From Ecdyonurus torrentis (Eukaryota > Arthropoda > Insecta > Ephemeroptera > Heptageniidae): a stretch of 64,000 nucleotides of DNA. The translations under genes were made by a program, and so were the position numbers. Of the stretch, positions 54,102 to 64,000 are shown in pieces (within the stretch, counting starts at the first letter, position 1; each line of letters opens with the position of its first letter). The notes under the pieces were generated by a model. It was not told the origin of the DNA and ran no database searches. It saw only the letters and a program-made list of their open reading frames with translations. The stretch spans positions 26,915,793 through 26,979,792 of the forward strand of contig OX439134.1 of NCBI GenBank assembly GCA_949318235.1, written 5' to 3'.

Positions 54102-55689
54102 ATAAGTGTACTTTTTTTTATCATTATTATTTTAGTATTTGTTTTCACATTTTGTAGTTTTCCTAATTTGAAATCTAATTTAATTAATTCTGTGTCAAGA
54201 AAATGAATATAATACTGTATAATAAATATTTCTGCTGTGTTTATACAGTCCGTTATCAATAATAAAACTTAATATTATAGATTATAGAATACTTTCACAC
54301 GAGCTTTTCTATGAAACCTACATGCTTAATAGAAATCAAAATAAATTATTATATATAAAAGAAAAAATACAAGTAGAGGGTAGATATTATTCTTGAAAAA
54401 TAAAGTAAAGGAAATGGCAATTTTAGAGTTTCGTTTTTTTGTCTTCTAGTAATAAAATGTAATACTAGAAACTAAAAAAGAAATAACAAAGAAAAGGAGA
54501 GGAAAAAAAAAACTTAAATTGACATTTCCTTAAAATAAAACAGGAAAATACGAAACAAAAAGAATTTACTGACTAAAATTAAACTATATTTTCTTTGAAA
54601 TATATATTCTTAAATATATATCTATATTCAAAAGGGCGCACAGAGTAATTGGTCAAATTTTTAGTATAGTAGTGTAATAAAAAGTTATTTTAAAAAGACG
54701 CAAAATATGTGAAAATTTGTGTAGAATAGCTGTGCAACGTATGATCAGCTTTTGTAATTATGTATCGTGATTGCAAATTGATGCATAGAAAAGCATACTG
54801 ATCAACTAATCATTAAGTTTGCAGCATTGAAAACATTAAAATATATTAATTACAAAAGTCATGAATTGAGTGCACTTTTATTAAAAATATTGCGAAACAA
54901 GATCATTTTTTAAAGATTTTTTTCTCTCTCTCCGTCTTAAAAATTTAATTAAGAATTCAAGTACCATCACCAGAAATCCTTGATTAATAAACTATTCTGA
55001 ATACTTAAATTTTCATTTATATAAAAGTGCACTAAATTTTGCAAAACAAATACACATTCGTACGTGTAATTTGTATATTTTTAATTTGTGATTATAGAAC
55101 ATAAATACAAACACTTTCTACAACATAAATAAAAAAATACCCAACCTGCATCCTTTTTAACACAACTGATCTAGCTATTATTAAACAGGTTTTAATTGCA
55201 TACATTTTTAACACACTGGTGTAAATGTACTAAACATAAAATTGTAACGGACTGTATTATTAAAAAGTCAAATATAATATTAATCAATGTTTACACTCAA
55301 AAAAACATCACTTTTTTAAGTGATGCTTTGTGTAAAAAATGAGATGTAAAAATATTTTGAAACTATCAAAACTATGTATATATATATAACTAAAAAAATA
55401 TATATAGTGTGAAAGTAGAATAGTTTAAATGTAATGTGATACAAAAAAAAATAATAATAACAAAATATATATAAACATTTATTTTTCTCTTTACATATAT
55501 GTGATAAGTGTATTATTATAAATTATAATTGTTGTGAGGGTATCAATTGTTACCTAAAGTGCTAAAATTTAGGTAGCTCTATATAATAATAGAACACTTC
55601 TATATTATCTATACACATTTATTACAAAAGACATAGATCCAAACTAAAAATTGATTAAAAGTTCTTTAGCGATACTTTTAAATATGGTT

Positions 55690-55872
55690 CACTTGTAACG
55701 CAGAAGTCACATGCGTCGACTCGTGTCAACGAATAAACAAAGTTGGAACAATGTAAACAAATGTAGCCGTTCACATTGTTTTTAAAAATTACATGTTAAC
55801 AGCTCCATTTGATTACATTGTTACACTTTTGTTTATCCTTGACGCCCTTAGACGCTCGTAACTTATGTACGT
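55690..55872. mobile_element. Foldback element with GTAACG ends
   Basis: TGTCAACGAATAAACAAAGT and GGAACAATGTAA on the left pair with TTACATTGTTACACTTTTGT and TTATCCTTGACG on the right; outer TTGTAACGCAG and CTCGTAACTTATG are weaker. Confidence 0.65.
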
Positions 55873-56831
55873 TACAATACAATGCTTTAAATTTCTTGCT
55901 TTTTATGTTATTTTCAATAGTATATACATTTTTTTTAGTTTAATTATAGTTTACATAAAATATATACTTTGGCCTTTTTGTTTGGTACTCGTACGTTATT
56001 GTGTCAATTAATAATTAAAATACAGTTTTTAAATTAAAATCTCATACATTGCATCCGTTGTAAAGGAAAAAATTGGTAAATATTATTATTATTAGCTTTT
56101 GCATAAATACAATTGGATCCATGTCTTCTGAACCTACATATAATAAGAAATATTTACATAATATAGATTTAAATAGCATCAACAATATTTTCCCAAAAAT
56201 CGGTTTTCGTTTTAAATTTTTTATATGATTTTTCTTTCTTAGCCAAAAGGAATGAAAAAAGTATCCTTGTTATATTATTTATTGGTATGGCGTCATTTAA
56301 TTTTTCATTTTTAAACTGAAAAGTTTTGTATTTTTATGTTTTATGGACATAAATAATATAAAAATTAAATATGCATATCATGCGTCCTAAATATATGTTC
56401 TATATTTTGTGTCATATATTTATAGCAACAATAAGGAATTTTTTAGTTTTTTTTTTTTTTTTTTTTTGTAACTTTTTTCCTCCTTTTTTTCAATCTATGA
56501 TCAGAAAATTTTGTTTATTATAAGGACCGTTTTTTTTTTTTTTTTTTTTATAATTTTTTTTTCTTACTTTCCTCATTCTTTTTCTAAGCAACAGTAACTT
56601 AAAACGTCACCATTGAAATTAAAAGCGTATTAAATGGCTTTTAAAAATATTATAGAGAAGCTATAGTGCTGCATAACTTTTAGAGCATCAAATACATAAT
56701 CACTGCAATCAATTTAGAAATGCTATTTATTTTGAAATTATTAATTTGTTAACTTTTCTTGACTGTATTGGTACATAAGATTTAAACATCTCAGGAAAAA
56801 AAAAAAGTGTTTCTGTGTTTCAATTTACGGC

Positions 56832-56864
<33 letters not shown>

Positions 56865-58117
56865 GTTGCAAACAGTGATTAAAATTTTGTTTTTAAGAAA
56901 CGTTTTACTCAAGCATTGAGTAAACAACATTATTAAAACAATTATAGAAATCACTTTTTGTAAGTTCACAACACTGAAAAGTTTTCTAAAGCAAAAGTCG
57001 TCAATTGTAATAGGTTTTTTTTTCTTGTCCTTGTCCTGTATTATCGTATTATAAAATATATATTTACGCAATTATAATATAAATATATGTATGTCTATAT
57101 ATTACTAATAAACTCTATGTGTGCTGCAATCCAAACTATTGTGTGGTTCTTTTGTATATATTTATTACAGTTTCCTATAGTAAGTTTTTTAATGCTTGAA
57201 ATTCATATTTGTAGGTAAAAAATAAAATCATGCATATTTCTAAAAAATAAGAGTCTTAAATTTTTATATCTATTTCACTAAATTGATAGAAAATTTGTTA
57301 GATTTTTGGAGAAAAAAAAAGTGAAAGAGTCATTGACATGTACGGATAAAAAAAATACGTAATTTATGCTGCATGTCATAAATTGTTATTTTCCGGTCGT
57401 TGCATAAATAATTATGCTACACTGTACAACATTTGTTACGCAATAGACAATTATGTTTTCATGCATGATATATAAAAACAGGCCAGCATAATTTTTACTT
57501 ATTTATTTTTGTTCCTTTGCTTTTTGTCTAAGTATATAGTTTCATTAAATTTATTAGTTTCACAGTTTTGCAAAATTTCAATAAAGTACTTGAAAACGTC
57601 ATAACTCATAATTTAATACAAGAAATAAACTATTATATATTCTCGTGTGTCTATACAAGTTATTTACAGGGACTTGATAAGTAAAAAAATTATAATTACG
57701 ATCAATTAAAGTTTTGAAGTTTGCTAGAATTAAATAATAATATAAATTTGAATTTACTATGACCATTCTGATGATGTACTGCTTTTAAAAACATCGCAAA
57801 CATAGTTTATTTTAATGTGACACAAGCTTATTAATTATTTGTACTAAAAAACAATTATATAATTTTAAAATGCGGGTTTGAATAGCAGTGTGTTGCAAAC
57901 ACCCATATTGTTATACACATGCACGATCGTAATTAAAAGTCGTTTTAATTTACCGCTCGTTAATTGATTACTTGATGTTATTGCACTCTTCACCATGTGG
58001 GTGTTGACAGACTTCCACAGAAATATTTTACTATTTTGTTCATTTTAGTATTAATTTGATATCTTGATATCTTTAAAATTTTCTAATTCCTCTAACTCCT
58101 AAATTTGTAGTAAATTC

Positions 58118-58153
<36 letters not shown>

Positions 58154-58180
58154 ATTTATATCTTTTATAACTTAAGTTGT

Positions 58181-58491
58181 TTAAAGGCGTAGAACACCTT
58201 GAACAAAAAACTTGCCTACTAATATCCTAAATACCTAAATGTCATCTTTAATTTGGCCGGAGTCATTGATTTCTAATTTATTTTCCATTCATAAAATGTC
58301 AGTTGCGGGTTTATTACGTCACAGCTCGCCTGTTTCCGCGCGCGTGGAGCTGTGACGTAGTAAACCCGCAACTGACATTTTGTGAATGGAAAATAAATTA
58401 GAAATCAATGACTCCGGCCAAATTAAAGATGATATTTAGGTATGTTAGGATATCAGGCAAGTTTTTTGTTCAAGGTGTTCTACGCCTTTAA
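58181..58491. mobile_element. TTAA-flanked foldback element, family B, copy 3
   Basis: It begins TTAAAGGCGTAGAACACCTT and ends AAGGTGTTCTACGCCTTTAA, with near-perfect arms and a CGCGCGCG-type centre. Arms match 21662 closely except for ATGTCATCTTTAATTTGGCC in place of ATCAACGTTAATTTGGCC. Confidence 0.88.
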
Positions 58492-59841
58492 TATTATTAT
58501 CATTATTGTTATTTTTTTATTATTAGAGAAAGAAATCCAATTTGAACCACACCATACTTCAAAAGAAAAAAATCAATCAGTAATATAATATCATCGATAT
58601 TATTATTAATATAGCTTTCAAAGGTTAACTGCAGTTTTAGCAGTTTATACAACATTTTGACTAAAATTAAAAATGCTCTTTGTTCTCTCAAACTTGAAAC
58701 TTGAAGTGTATAGTTTATATTAAAAAAAAGTACAGAATGAAATTTAAGATATGTGTAACATATAACACTTATTAAAAATAATAATAATAATAAAACAACT
58801 TAATATTGCCACACACAAAAAAAGCAAATATTGTGCCAATTAAATTAGTATTTTCAGTTTATATATTTATAAAGAAACAGTAAAAATTTTGATTTTATAT
58901 ACTTGCATATTTTCTAATGTTTTAAAGTAGTGAATTTTATGGTGTTCGTATATTTCAATCATACTTGTTTATTAGTTTAGTTTATGTTATCTATATAACG
59001 CAAAATAGGTGTGTTTTTCCTGGAATATCAATATATAATAAAAATGATTTAACGTTATGTTAATGACAAGGCATATAAACATTAGCCTGAAGGGAAAATA
59101 AAATCGTGCAAAATATATATTGTAGTAACCTTTATTCAAAACATCAAATAAGTGATGAAATGAAGTTGATGAAAAGTAGTCAATTATGTTTACATGTTGA
59201 TTGAAAAAATTGGAATTCCCAGCATTTAAAAACATATTTATTTTGCTATAATATAGAATGCTCTGTATTTTAAAATAGAGATCATTTAGAGGGGCACACA
59301 TCAAAACTTATATTATAAAAAATATTGAAATAAATATAGTAGTTCATATTTTAACAATTCTTTTTCTATCGTCAAACTTTAATATATACATTGCAGTGTA
59401 GAAACAAAATTTACAATAGTACATTTAACACGAAATGCAATTAGACTCATTAAATTAGAGTAATTAGTAATTAGTTCCAATTATTATACATAAAATTTCT
59501 ATATGATTATATACGGTGCATTTTAAAGGCTTAATTATAAAGTTTCTTTTTTTTTTTTTTTTTTTCTTATTGATTTTTTTGAAAAATCTCATTATAAAGT
59601 GTCTATTTTTTATAAATATATATATATTTTCATAATCACGAGAAAAAGCTTAAAACTTAAGATTAGTATCTAATATTAATAAATTATTAATATTAACCTT
59701 ATATTATATCTAACATTAAAACGTTAGCCTCCTAATTGATTAACTAGTTAGCTAATTAATATAACTCATTTTTATTATGAAAGTTAATTGTAACAACTCA
59801 TGCCTGAGATAAAAATGTCAAAATCCGTGATTATTGTAGAT

Positions 59842-60051
<210 letters not shown>

Positions 60052-60365
60052 TAGGATAAATAAATTAAGCTTAACATATAGGTTTTTTATTTAAAAATAA
60101 ACTTTAAAAAAAAGTAATTAAGAATTTTAAAGGGTGACCCTCCTCCTCAATTTTTACATGAGACATCTTGTATCCTTAAATATTACTATACTATCCAAAA
60201 TCTATAGTTTTTTTTCTTTATGCAACTTTTATTAATATCACCGCAGTGGCCCATTTTCAGCGTATAAGAATGACAAAACTTCATTGACGGAAATTCAAAA
60301 ACGATCATAAAAAAAATGGATGAAAAGTTATAATAGAAGCCAATGACTGAAGTTCGCCATAAATT

Positions 60366-60545
60366 ATGATAATGACTTCTATATATAAAGCGAGTGTGCA
60401 GACTGAAAGAGGAGGAGGAAGGAGGAGGTATGATTTTTGGCGTCAGTTGAGAGTTAGGCGAGGTGGAGAACACTTCGTGGTGATCAACGTGCGTCACCTG
60501 GAGAACATTTTCTACTCGCGCACAGTACGTCTTTCAGTCTTTCGT
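60366..60545 (+). promoter_or_regulatory. Possible promoter and first exon of an unidentified gene
   Basis: TATATAAAG at about 60381 is followed by GC-richer, CpG-containing DNA quite unlike its surroundings, ending in CTTTCGTAAGT, a strong donor at 60545. A frame starting at 60366 is open across it (with V-V-I-N-V-R-H-L-E-N), but I recognise no domain, and the open frame may be incidental to a 5' leader. Downstream exons would lie beyond the window or were not recognised. Confidence 0.25.
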
Positions 60546-60631
60546 AAGTATAACTTTGGAGTAAGTTTAGCATAAGAAATTAATTAAGATAAAACAAAAA
60601 GTTTTTGAATTATTAGTACTTGCAGATTCTC

Positions 60632-60662
<31 letters not shown>

Positions 60663-61442
60663 CCTGGATCAAAAAACTTTTTAATGTATTTCAAGTCTTC
60701 TGCATAATAATTGAGTTGTCTGAGGATAAGTTAAAGAATAACTTAAAAATAATATGCTAACAAAATTATAAAATGTCATTTCGTAACTGCGAATAAAAAA
60801 ATGTAACATTTAATAACCATTTATATTTTGAAAGATAATTTAATTATACTGTATGTTGTTTCATCATATTTAAGTAATAACTAAAGTGGACTTGACATTT
60901 TTAATTTACTTGTACATTTTTTTTCTGTAAGCTTAAACTTGATTGACATTATCTGGAATTAGTGTCTCAATGTGGAATTATTGTACATCGCAATATAAAA
61001 TTCTCTGTGAGTTCAGAATGTCAGGTTGATGGACACGCGCGCTCTTCTTTCTAAACTCGCTCGCTATATGAAATACATAAGACAAAAGACCGGTCTGACG
61101 AGCTGAGCTTAATTCAAGCGTGGTAAATTTTTCGCTAGGTCAAGATCATCATCATTATATCATACAGCAGTAGTAGCCACAGCAACTTTTTATTTCTTTA
61201 ATCAGAATAAATATAGTGCATGTATATGACATATTATGAAACTGAAATATAATTGTTAATTTTCACTTTATTACTGTGCCGTACACTCATGAAACCAGTT
61301 TCTTTTTTAATCGTGAATCCTTTTTTTTTTTTTTTTTTTTTTTTACTCCTTATAATGATTGTTTTTTTGTACAGTACATTGACATTGTATTAATTTAATG
61401 TTTAACGCTTTAATTTACTGTTCACTCTTGTTTTGCGACTGC

Positions 61443-61478
<36 letters not shown>

Positions 61479-61582
61479 TAAAAAATAATTGCAATGTTAT
61501 TGTTTATAAATATTCCCTCCAGCATAATTGTAGAAAATACTATAATAGAACAGTTTAAACCATGAGTGTATATTCCACTTAC

Positions 61583-61637
<55 letters not shown>
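61583..61637. repeat. (TA)n microsatellite abutting the 418-bp array
   Basis: A TA run that ends exactly where the first tandem unit begins (TGTGTAAACTTC). Confidence 0.95.
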
Positions 61638-61641
<4 letters not shown>

Positions 61642-61818
61642 AAACTTCAAATGATATAGTTTTCCTTCACTACACATAGTGTAGATCAGAACTCCACGAG
61701 ATGGCGATATTTGTATCAAAGTATAATATATAAATATTTGAAAATATTTATCTAGCACTATAACACCATCTGAGACGAATCATATAAATGCAAATAAAGT
61801 CAAACAGTTAAAAGGGAC

Positions 61819-61893
61819 GACGGCGGCCGGAATCGAACCGACAACCTTTGGATTTGCGCTCCACTGCTCTGACCATTGAGCTACAGCGGCGTC
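61819..61893 (-). tRNA. tRNA-like unit 1 (GCA anticodon position, possible Cys-type pseudo-tRNA)
   Basis: On the minus strand the A box TAGCTCAATGGTC and the B box GGTTCGATTCC are intact and TTTT follows 4 nt after the acceptor region. The D arm (GCTC/GAGC) and T arm (GTCGG/CCGGC) pair. The anticodon stem pairs 4 of 5 with loop GCGCAAA, which puts GCA at 34-36 but C instead of U at 33. The acceptor is imperfect: GACGCCG/CGCCGTC pairs 6 of 7 but leaves three extra bases before U8, while the standard register has two mismatches. More likely a tRNA-derived unit than a working tRNA. Confidence 0.6.
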
Positions 61894-62236
61894 CAATTCT
61901 ACCTTGATTCTTTACTTGCATTTACACAATTCTTATGACGACAACGGTCGCCTTATTGGCTGCCTGAGGGCACCTGTTTTTACAAACCAGCCTCTCTTTA
62001 AACAGCTGACTCCCCTCTTGCGAGGGGAAATTTACCCGTGCGGCGGGATTTATGTGTGTAAACTTCAAATGATATAGTTTTCCTTCACTACACATAGTGT
62101 AGATCAGAACTCCACGAGATGGCGATATTTGTATCAAAGTATAATATATAAATATTTGAAAATATTTATCTAGCACTATAACACCATCTGAGACGAATCA
62201 TATAAATGCAAATAAAGTCAAACAGTTAAAAGGGAC

Positions 62237-62311
62237 GACGGCGGCCGGAATCGAACCGACAACCTTTGGATTTGCGCTCCACTGCTCTGACCATTGAGCT
62301 ACAGCGGCGTC
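62237..62311 (-). tRNA. tRNA-like unit 2
   Basis: Identical to unit 1, 418 bp downstream, with the same A box, B box and TTTT terminator. Confidence 0.6.
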
Positions 62312-62654
62312 CAATTCTACCTTGATTCTTTACTTGCATTTACACAATTCTTATGACGACAACGGTCGCCTTATTGGCTGCCTGAGGGCACCTGTTTTTA
62401 CAAACCAGCCTCTCTTTAAACAGCTGACTCCCCTCTTGCGAGGGGAAATTTACCCGTGCGGCGGGATTTATGTGTGTAAACTTCAAATGATATAGTTTTC
62501 CTTCACTACACATAGTGTAGATCAGAACTCCACGAGATGGCGATATTTGTATCAAAGTATAATATATAAATATTTGAAAATATTTATCTAGCACTATAAC
62601 ACCATCTGAGACGAATCATATAAATGCAAATAAAGTCAAACAGTTAAAAGGGAC

Positions 62655-62729
62655 GACGGCGGCCGGAATCGAACCGACAACCTTTGGATTTGCGCTCCAC
62701 TGCTCTGACCATTGAGCTACAGCAGCGTC
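62655..62729 (-). tRNA. tRNA-like unit 3
   Basis: As unit 1 with one substitution in the 5' acceptor region (GACGCTG instead of GACGCCG), which changes one C-G pair to a T-G wobble. Confidence 0.58.
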
Positions 62730-63075
62730 CAATTCTACCTTGATTCTTTACTTGCATTTACACAATTCTTATGACGACAACGGTCGCCTTATTGGCTGCC
62801 TGAGGGCACCTGTTTTTACAAACCAGCCTCTCTTTAAACAGCTGACTCCCCTCTTGCGAGGGGAAATTTACCCGTGCGGCGGGATTTATGTGTGTAAACT
62901 TCAAATGATATAGTTTTCCTTCACTACACATAGTGTAGATCAGAACTCGACCACGAGATGGCGATATTTGTATCAAAGTATAATATATAAATATTTGAAA
63001 ATATTTATCTAGCACTATAACACCATCTGAGACGAATCATATAAATGCAAATAAAGTCAAACAGTTAAAAGGGAC

Positions 63076-63146
63076 GACGGCGGCCGGAATCGAACCGACA
63101 ACCTTTGGATTTGCGCTCCACTGCTCTGACCATTGAGCTACAGCGG
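63076..63146 (-). tRNA. tRNA-like unit 4, cut at its 5' end by the inversion point
   Basis: The minus-strand copy runs into the palindrome centre and lacks its first bases, although the A box, B box and terminator remain. Its 5' flank is therefore the opposite-strand unit 5. Confidence 0.55.
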
Positions 63147-63216
63147 CGCTGTAGCTCAATGGTCAGAGCAGTGGAGCGCAAATCCAAAGGTTGTCGGTTC
63201 GATTCCGGCCGCCGTC
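63147..63216 (+). tRNA. tRNA-like unit 5, first of the plus-strand array
   Basis: It starts CGCTGTAGCTC directly at the palindrome centre and is otherwise the same as unit 1, followed by GTCCCTTTT. Confidence 0.55.
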
Positions 63217-63559
63217 GTCCCTTTTAACTGTTTGACTTTATTTGCATTTATATGATTCGTCTCAGATGGTGTTATAGTGCTAGATAAATATTTTCAAATA
63301 TTTATATATTATACTTTGATACAAATATCGCCATCTCGTGGAGTTCTGATCTACACTATGTGTAGTGAAGGAAAACTATATCATTTGAAGTTTACACACA
63401 TAAATCCCGCCGCACGGGTAAATTTCCCCTCGCAAGAGGGGAGTCAGCTGTTTAAAGAGAGGCTGGTTTGTAAAAACAGGTGCCCTCAGGCAGCCAATAA
63501 GGCGACCGTTGTCGTCATAAGAATTGTGTAAATGCAAGTAAAGAATCAAGGTAGAATTG

Positions 63560-63634
63560 GACGCCGCTGTAGCTCAATGGTCAGAGCAGTGGAGCGCAAA
63601 TCCAAAGGTTGTCGGTTCGATTCCGGCCGCCGTC
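63560..63634 (+). tRNA. tRNA-like unit 6
   Basis: A full plus-strand copy with GGACGCCGCTG 5' flank, A box, B box and TTTT terminator. Confidence 0.6.
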
Positions 63635-63977
63635 GTCCCTTTTAACTGTTTGACTTTATTTGCATTTATATGATTCGTCTCAGATGGTGTTATAGTGCTA
63701 GATAAATATTTTCAAATATTTATATATTATACTTTGATACAAATATCGCCATCTCGTGGAGTTCTGATCTACACTATGTGTAGTGAAGGAAAACTATATC
63801 ATTTGAAGTTTACACACATAAATCCCGCCGCACGGGTAAATTTCCCCTCGCAAGAGGGGAGTCAGCTGTTTAAAGAGAGGCTGGTTTGTAAAAACAGGTG
63901 CCCTCAGGCAGCCAATAAGGCGACCGTTGTCGTCATAAGAATTGTGTAAATGCAAGTAAAGAATCAAGGTAGAATTG

Positions 63978-64000
63978 GACGCCGCTGTAGCTCAATGGTC
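63978..64000 (+). tRNA. tRNA-like unit 7, truncated by the window end
   Basis: The first 23 bases, through the A box, are present and match unit 6 at the expected 418-bp distance. Confidence 0.6.

Larger units (their letters stand above)
61637..64000. repeat. 418-bp tandem array with tRNA-like units, reversing direction at 63146
   Basis: TGTGTAAACTTCAAATGATA recurs at 61637, 62055, 62473 and 62891 on the plus strand, an exact period of 418 bp. After 63146 the same unit appears in reverse complement and continues to the window end. Units are nearly identical: one G-to-A change at 62724 and a 3-base insertion near 62947 are the differences noticed. Each unit contains one tRNA-like segment of 75 nt and a 343-bp spacer. 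The same 84-residue open frame appears in each spacer but has no recognisable domain. Confidence 0.95.

Noticed and set aside
61020..61140. GC-richer patch that might be an exon
   Set aside because: No open frame of note and no clear splice sites; mentioned only with the candidate first exon at 60366.
61922..63949. Repeated 84-residue open frame in each 418-bp unit
   Set aside because: It is conserved only because the units are nearly identical. No domain, start context or codon bias supports it as a gene.

Overview
The window is from an AT-rich animal genome. Genes are split by introns with GT/AG sites, polyA-rich flanks and long microsatellites, and most of the sequence is introns, intergenic DNA and short foldback transposons. 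The two genes I recognise point to an arthropod. One is a calexcitin-type EF-hand protein whose C-terminus resembles insect calexcitins as I recall them, and the other is a TSPAN13/31-type tetraspanin. I cannot name the species. Nothing bacterial, viral or CRISPR-like was seen.

Layout. 1-14.97 kb has no recognisable exon. It holds a perfect 567-bp ATGA array, other microsatellites and foldback elements. 14.97-32.04 kb (+) carries the last four coding exons of calexcitin (149 codons, including EF-hand 2 and EF-hand 3 loops). The N-terminal exon with EF-hand 1 lies upstream or was not recognised. 32.05-34.8 kb is its AT-rich 3' flank, with candidate polyA signals and one striking 58-nt hairpin that resembles a miR-2-type precursor. 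34.80-36.88 kb is a decayed hAT transposon (14-bp terminal repeats, 8-bp target duplication, C-terminal transposase remnant) that is itself hit by other elements. It ends about 200-270 bp upstream of the tetraspanin start.

37.07-48.91 kb (+) is a complete tetraspanin gene. Five shared exons are followed by two different, frame-compatible terminal exons (6A and 6B). Each encodes the inner half of transmembrane segment 4, an R-Y-R-N-Q motif and a distinct cytoplasmic tail, so two protein isoforms of 218 and 238 residues are predicted. 49-61.6 kb has no convincing gene, only repeats and a possible promoter/first exon near 60.4 kb. From 61.64 kb to the window end is a 418-bp tandem repeat. Every unit carries a tRNA-like RNA polymerase III unit (A box, B box, TTTT terminator). 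The array reverses direction at 63146, giving a near-perfect palindrome with arms of at least about 850 bp.

A recurring theme is a set of at least seven families of TTAA-flanked foldback elements whose ends mostly begin TTAAAG or TTAAGG (piggyBac-like target choice). Some are nested in others or in the hAT element, which gives a relative insertion order. The two genes are neighbours in the same orientation. I see no sign that they form a functional unit: calexcitin is a cytosolic calcium sensor and the tetraspanin a membrane scaffold. All calls come from reading the sequence; no alignment or database search was run.
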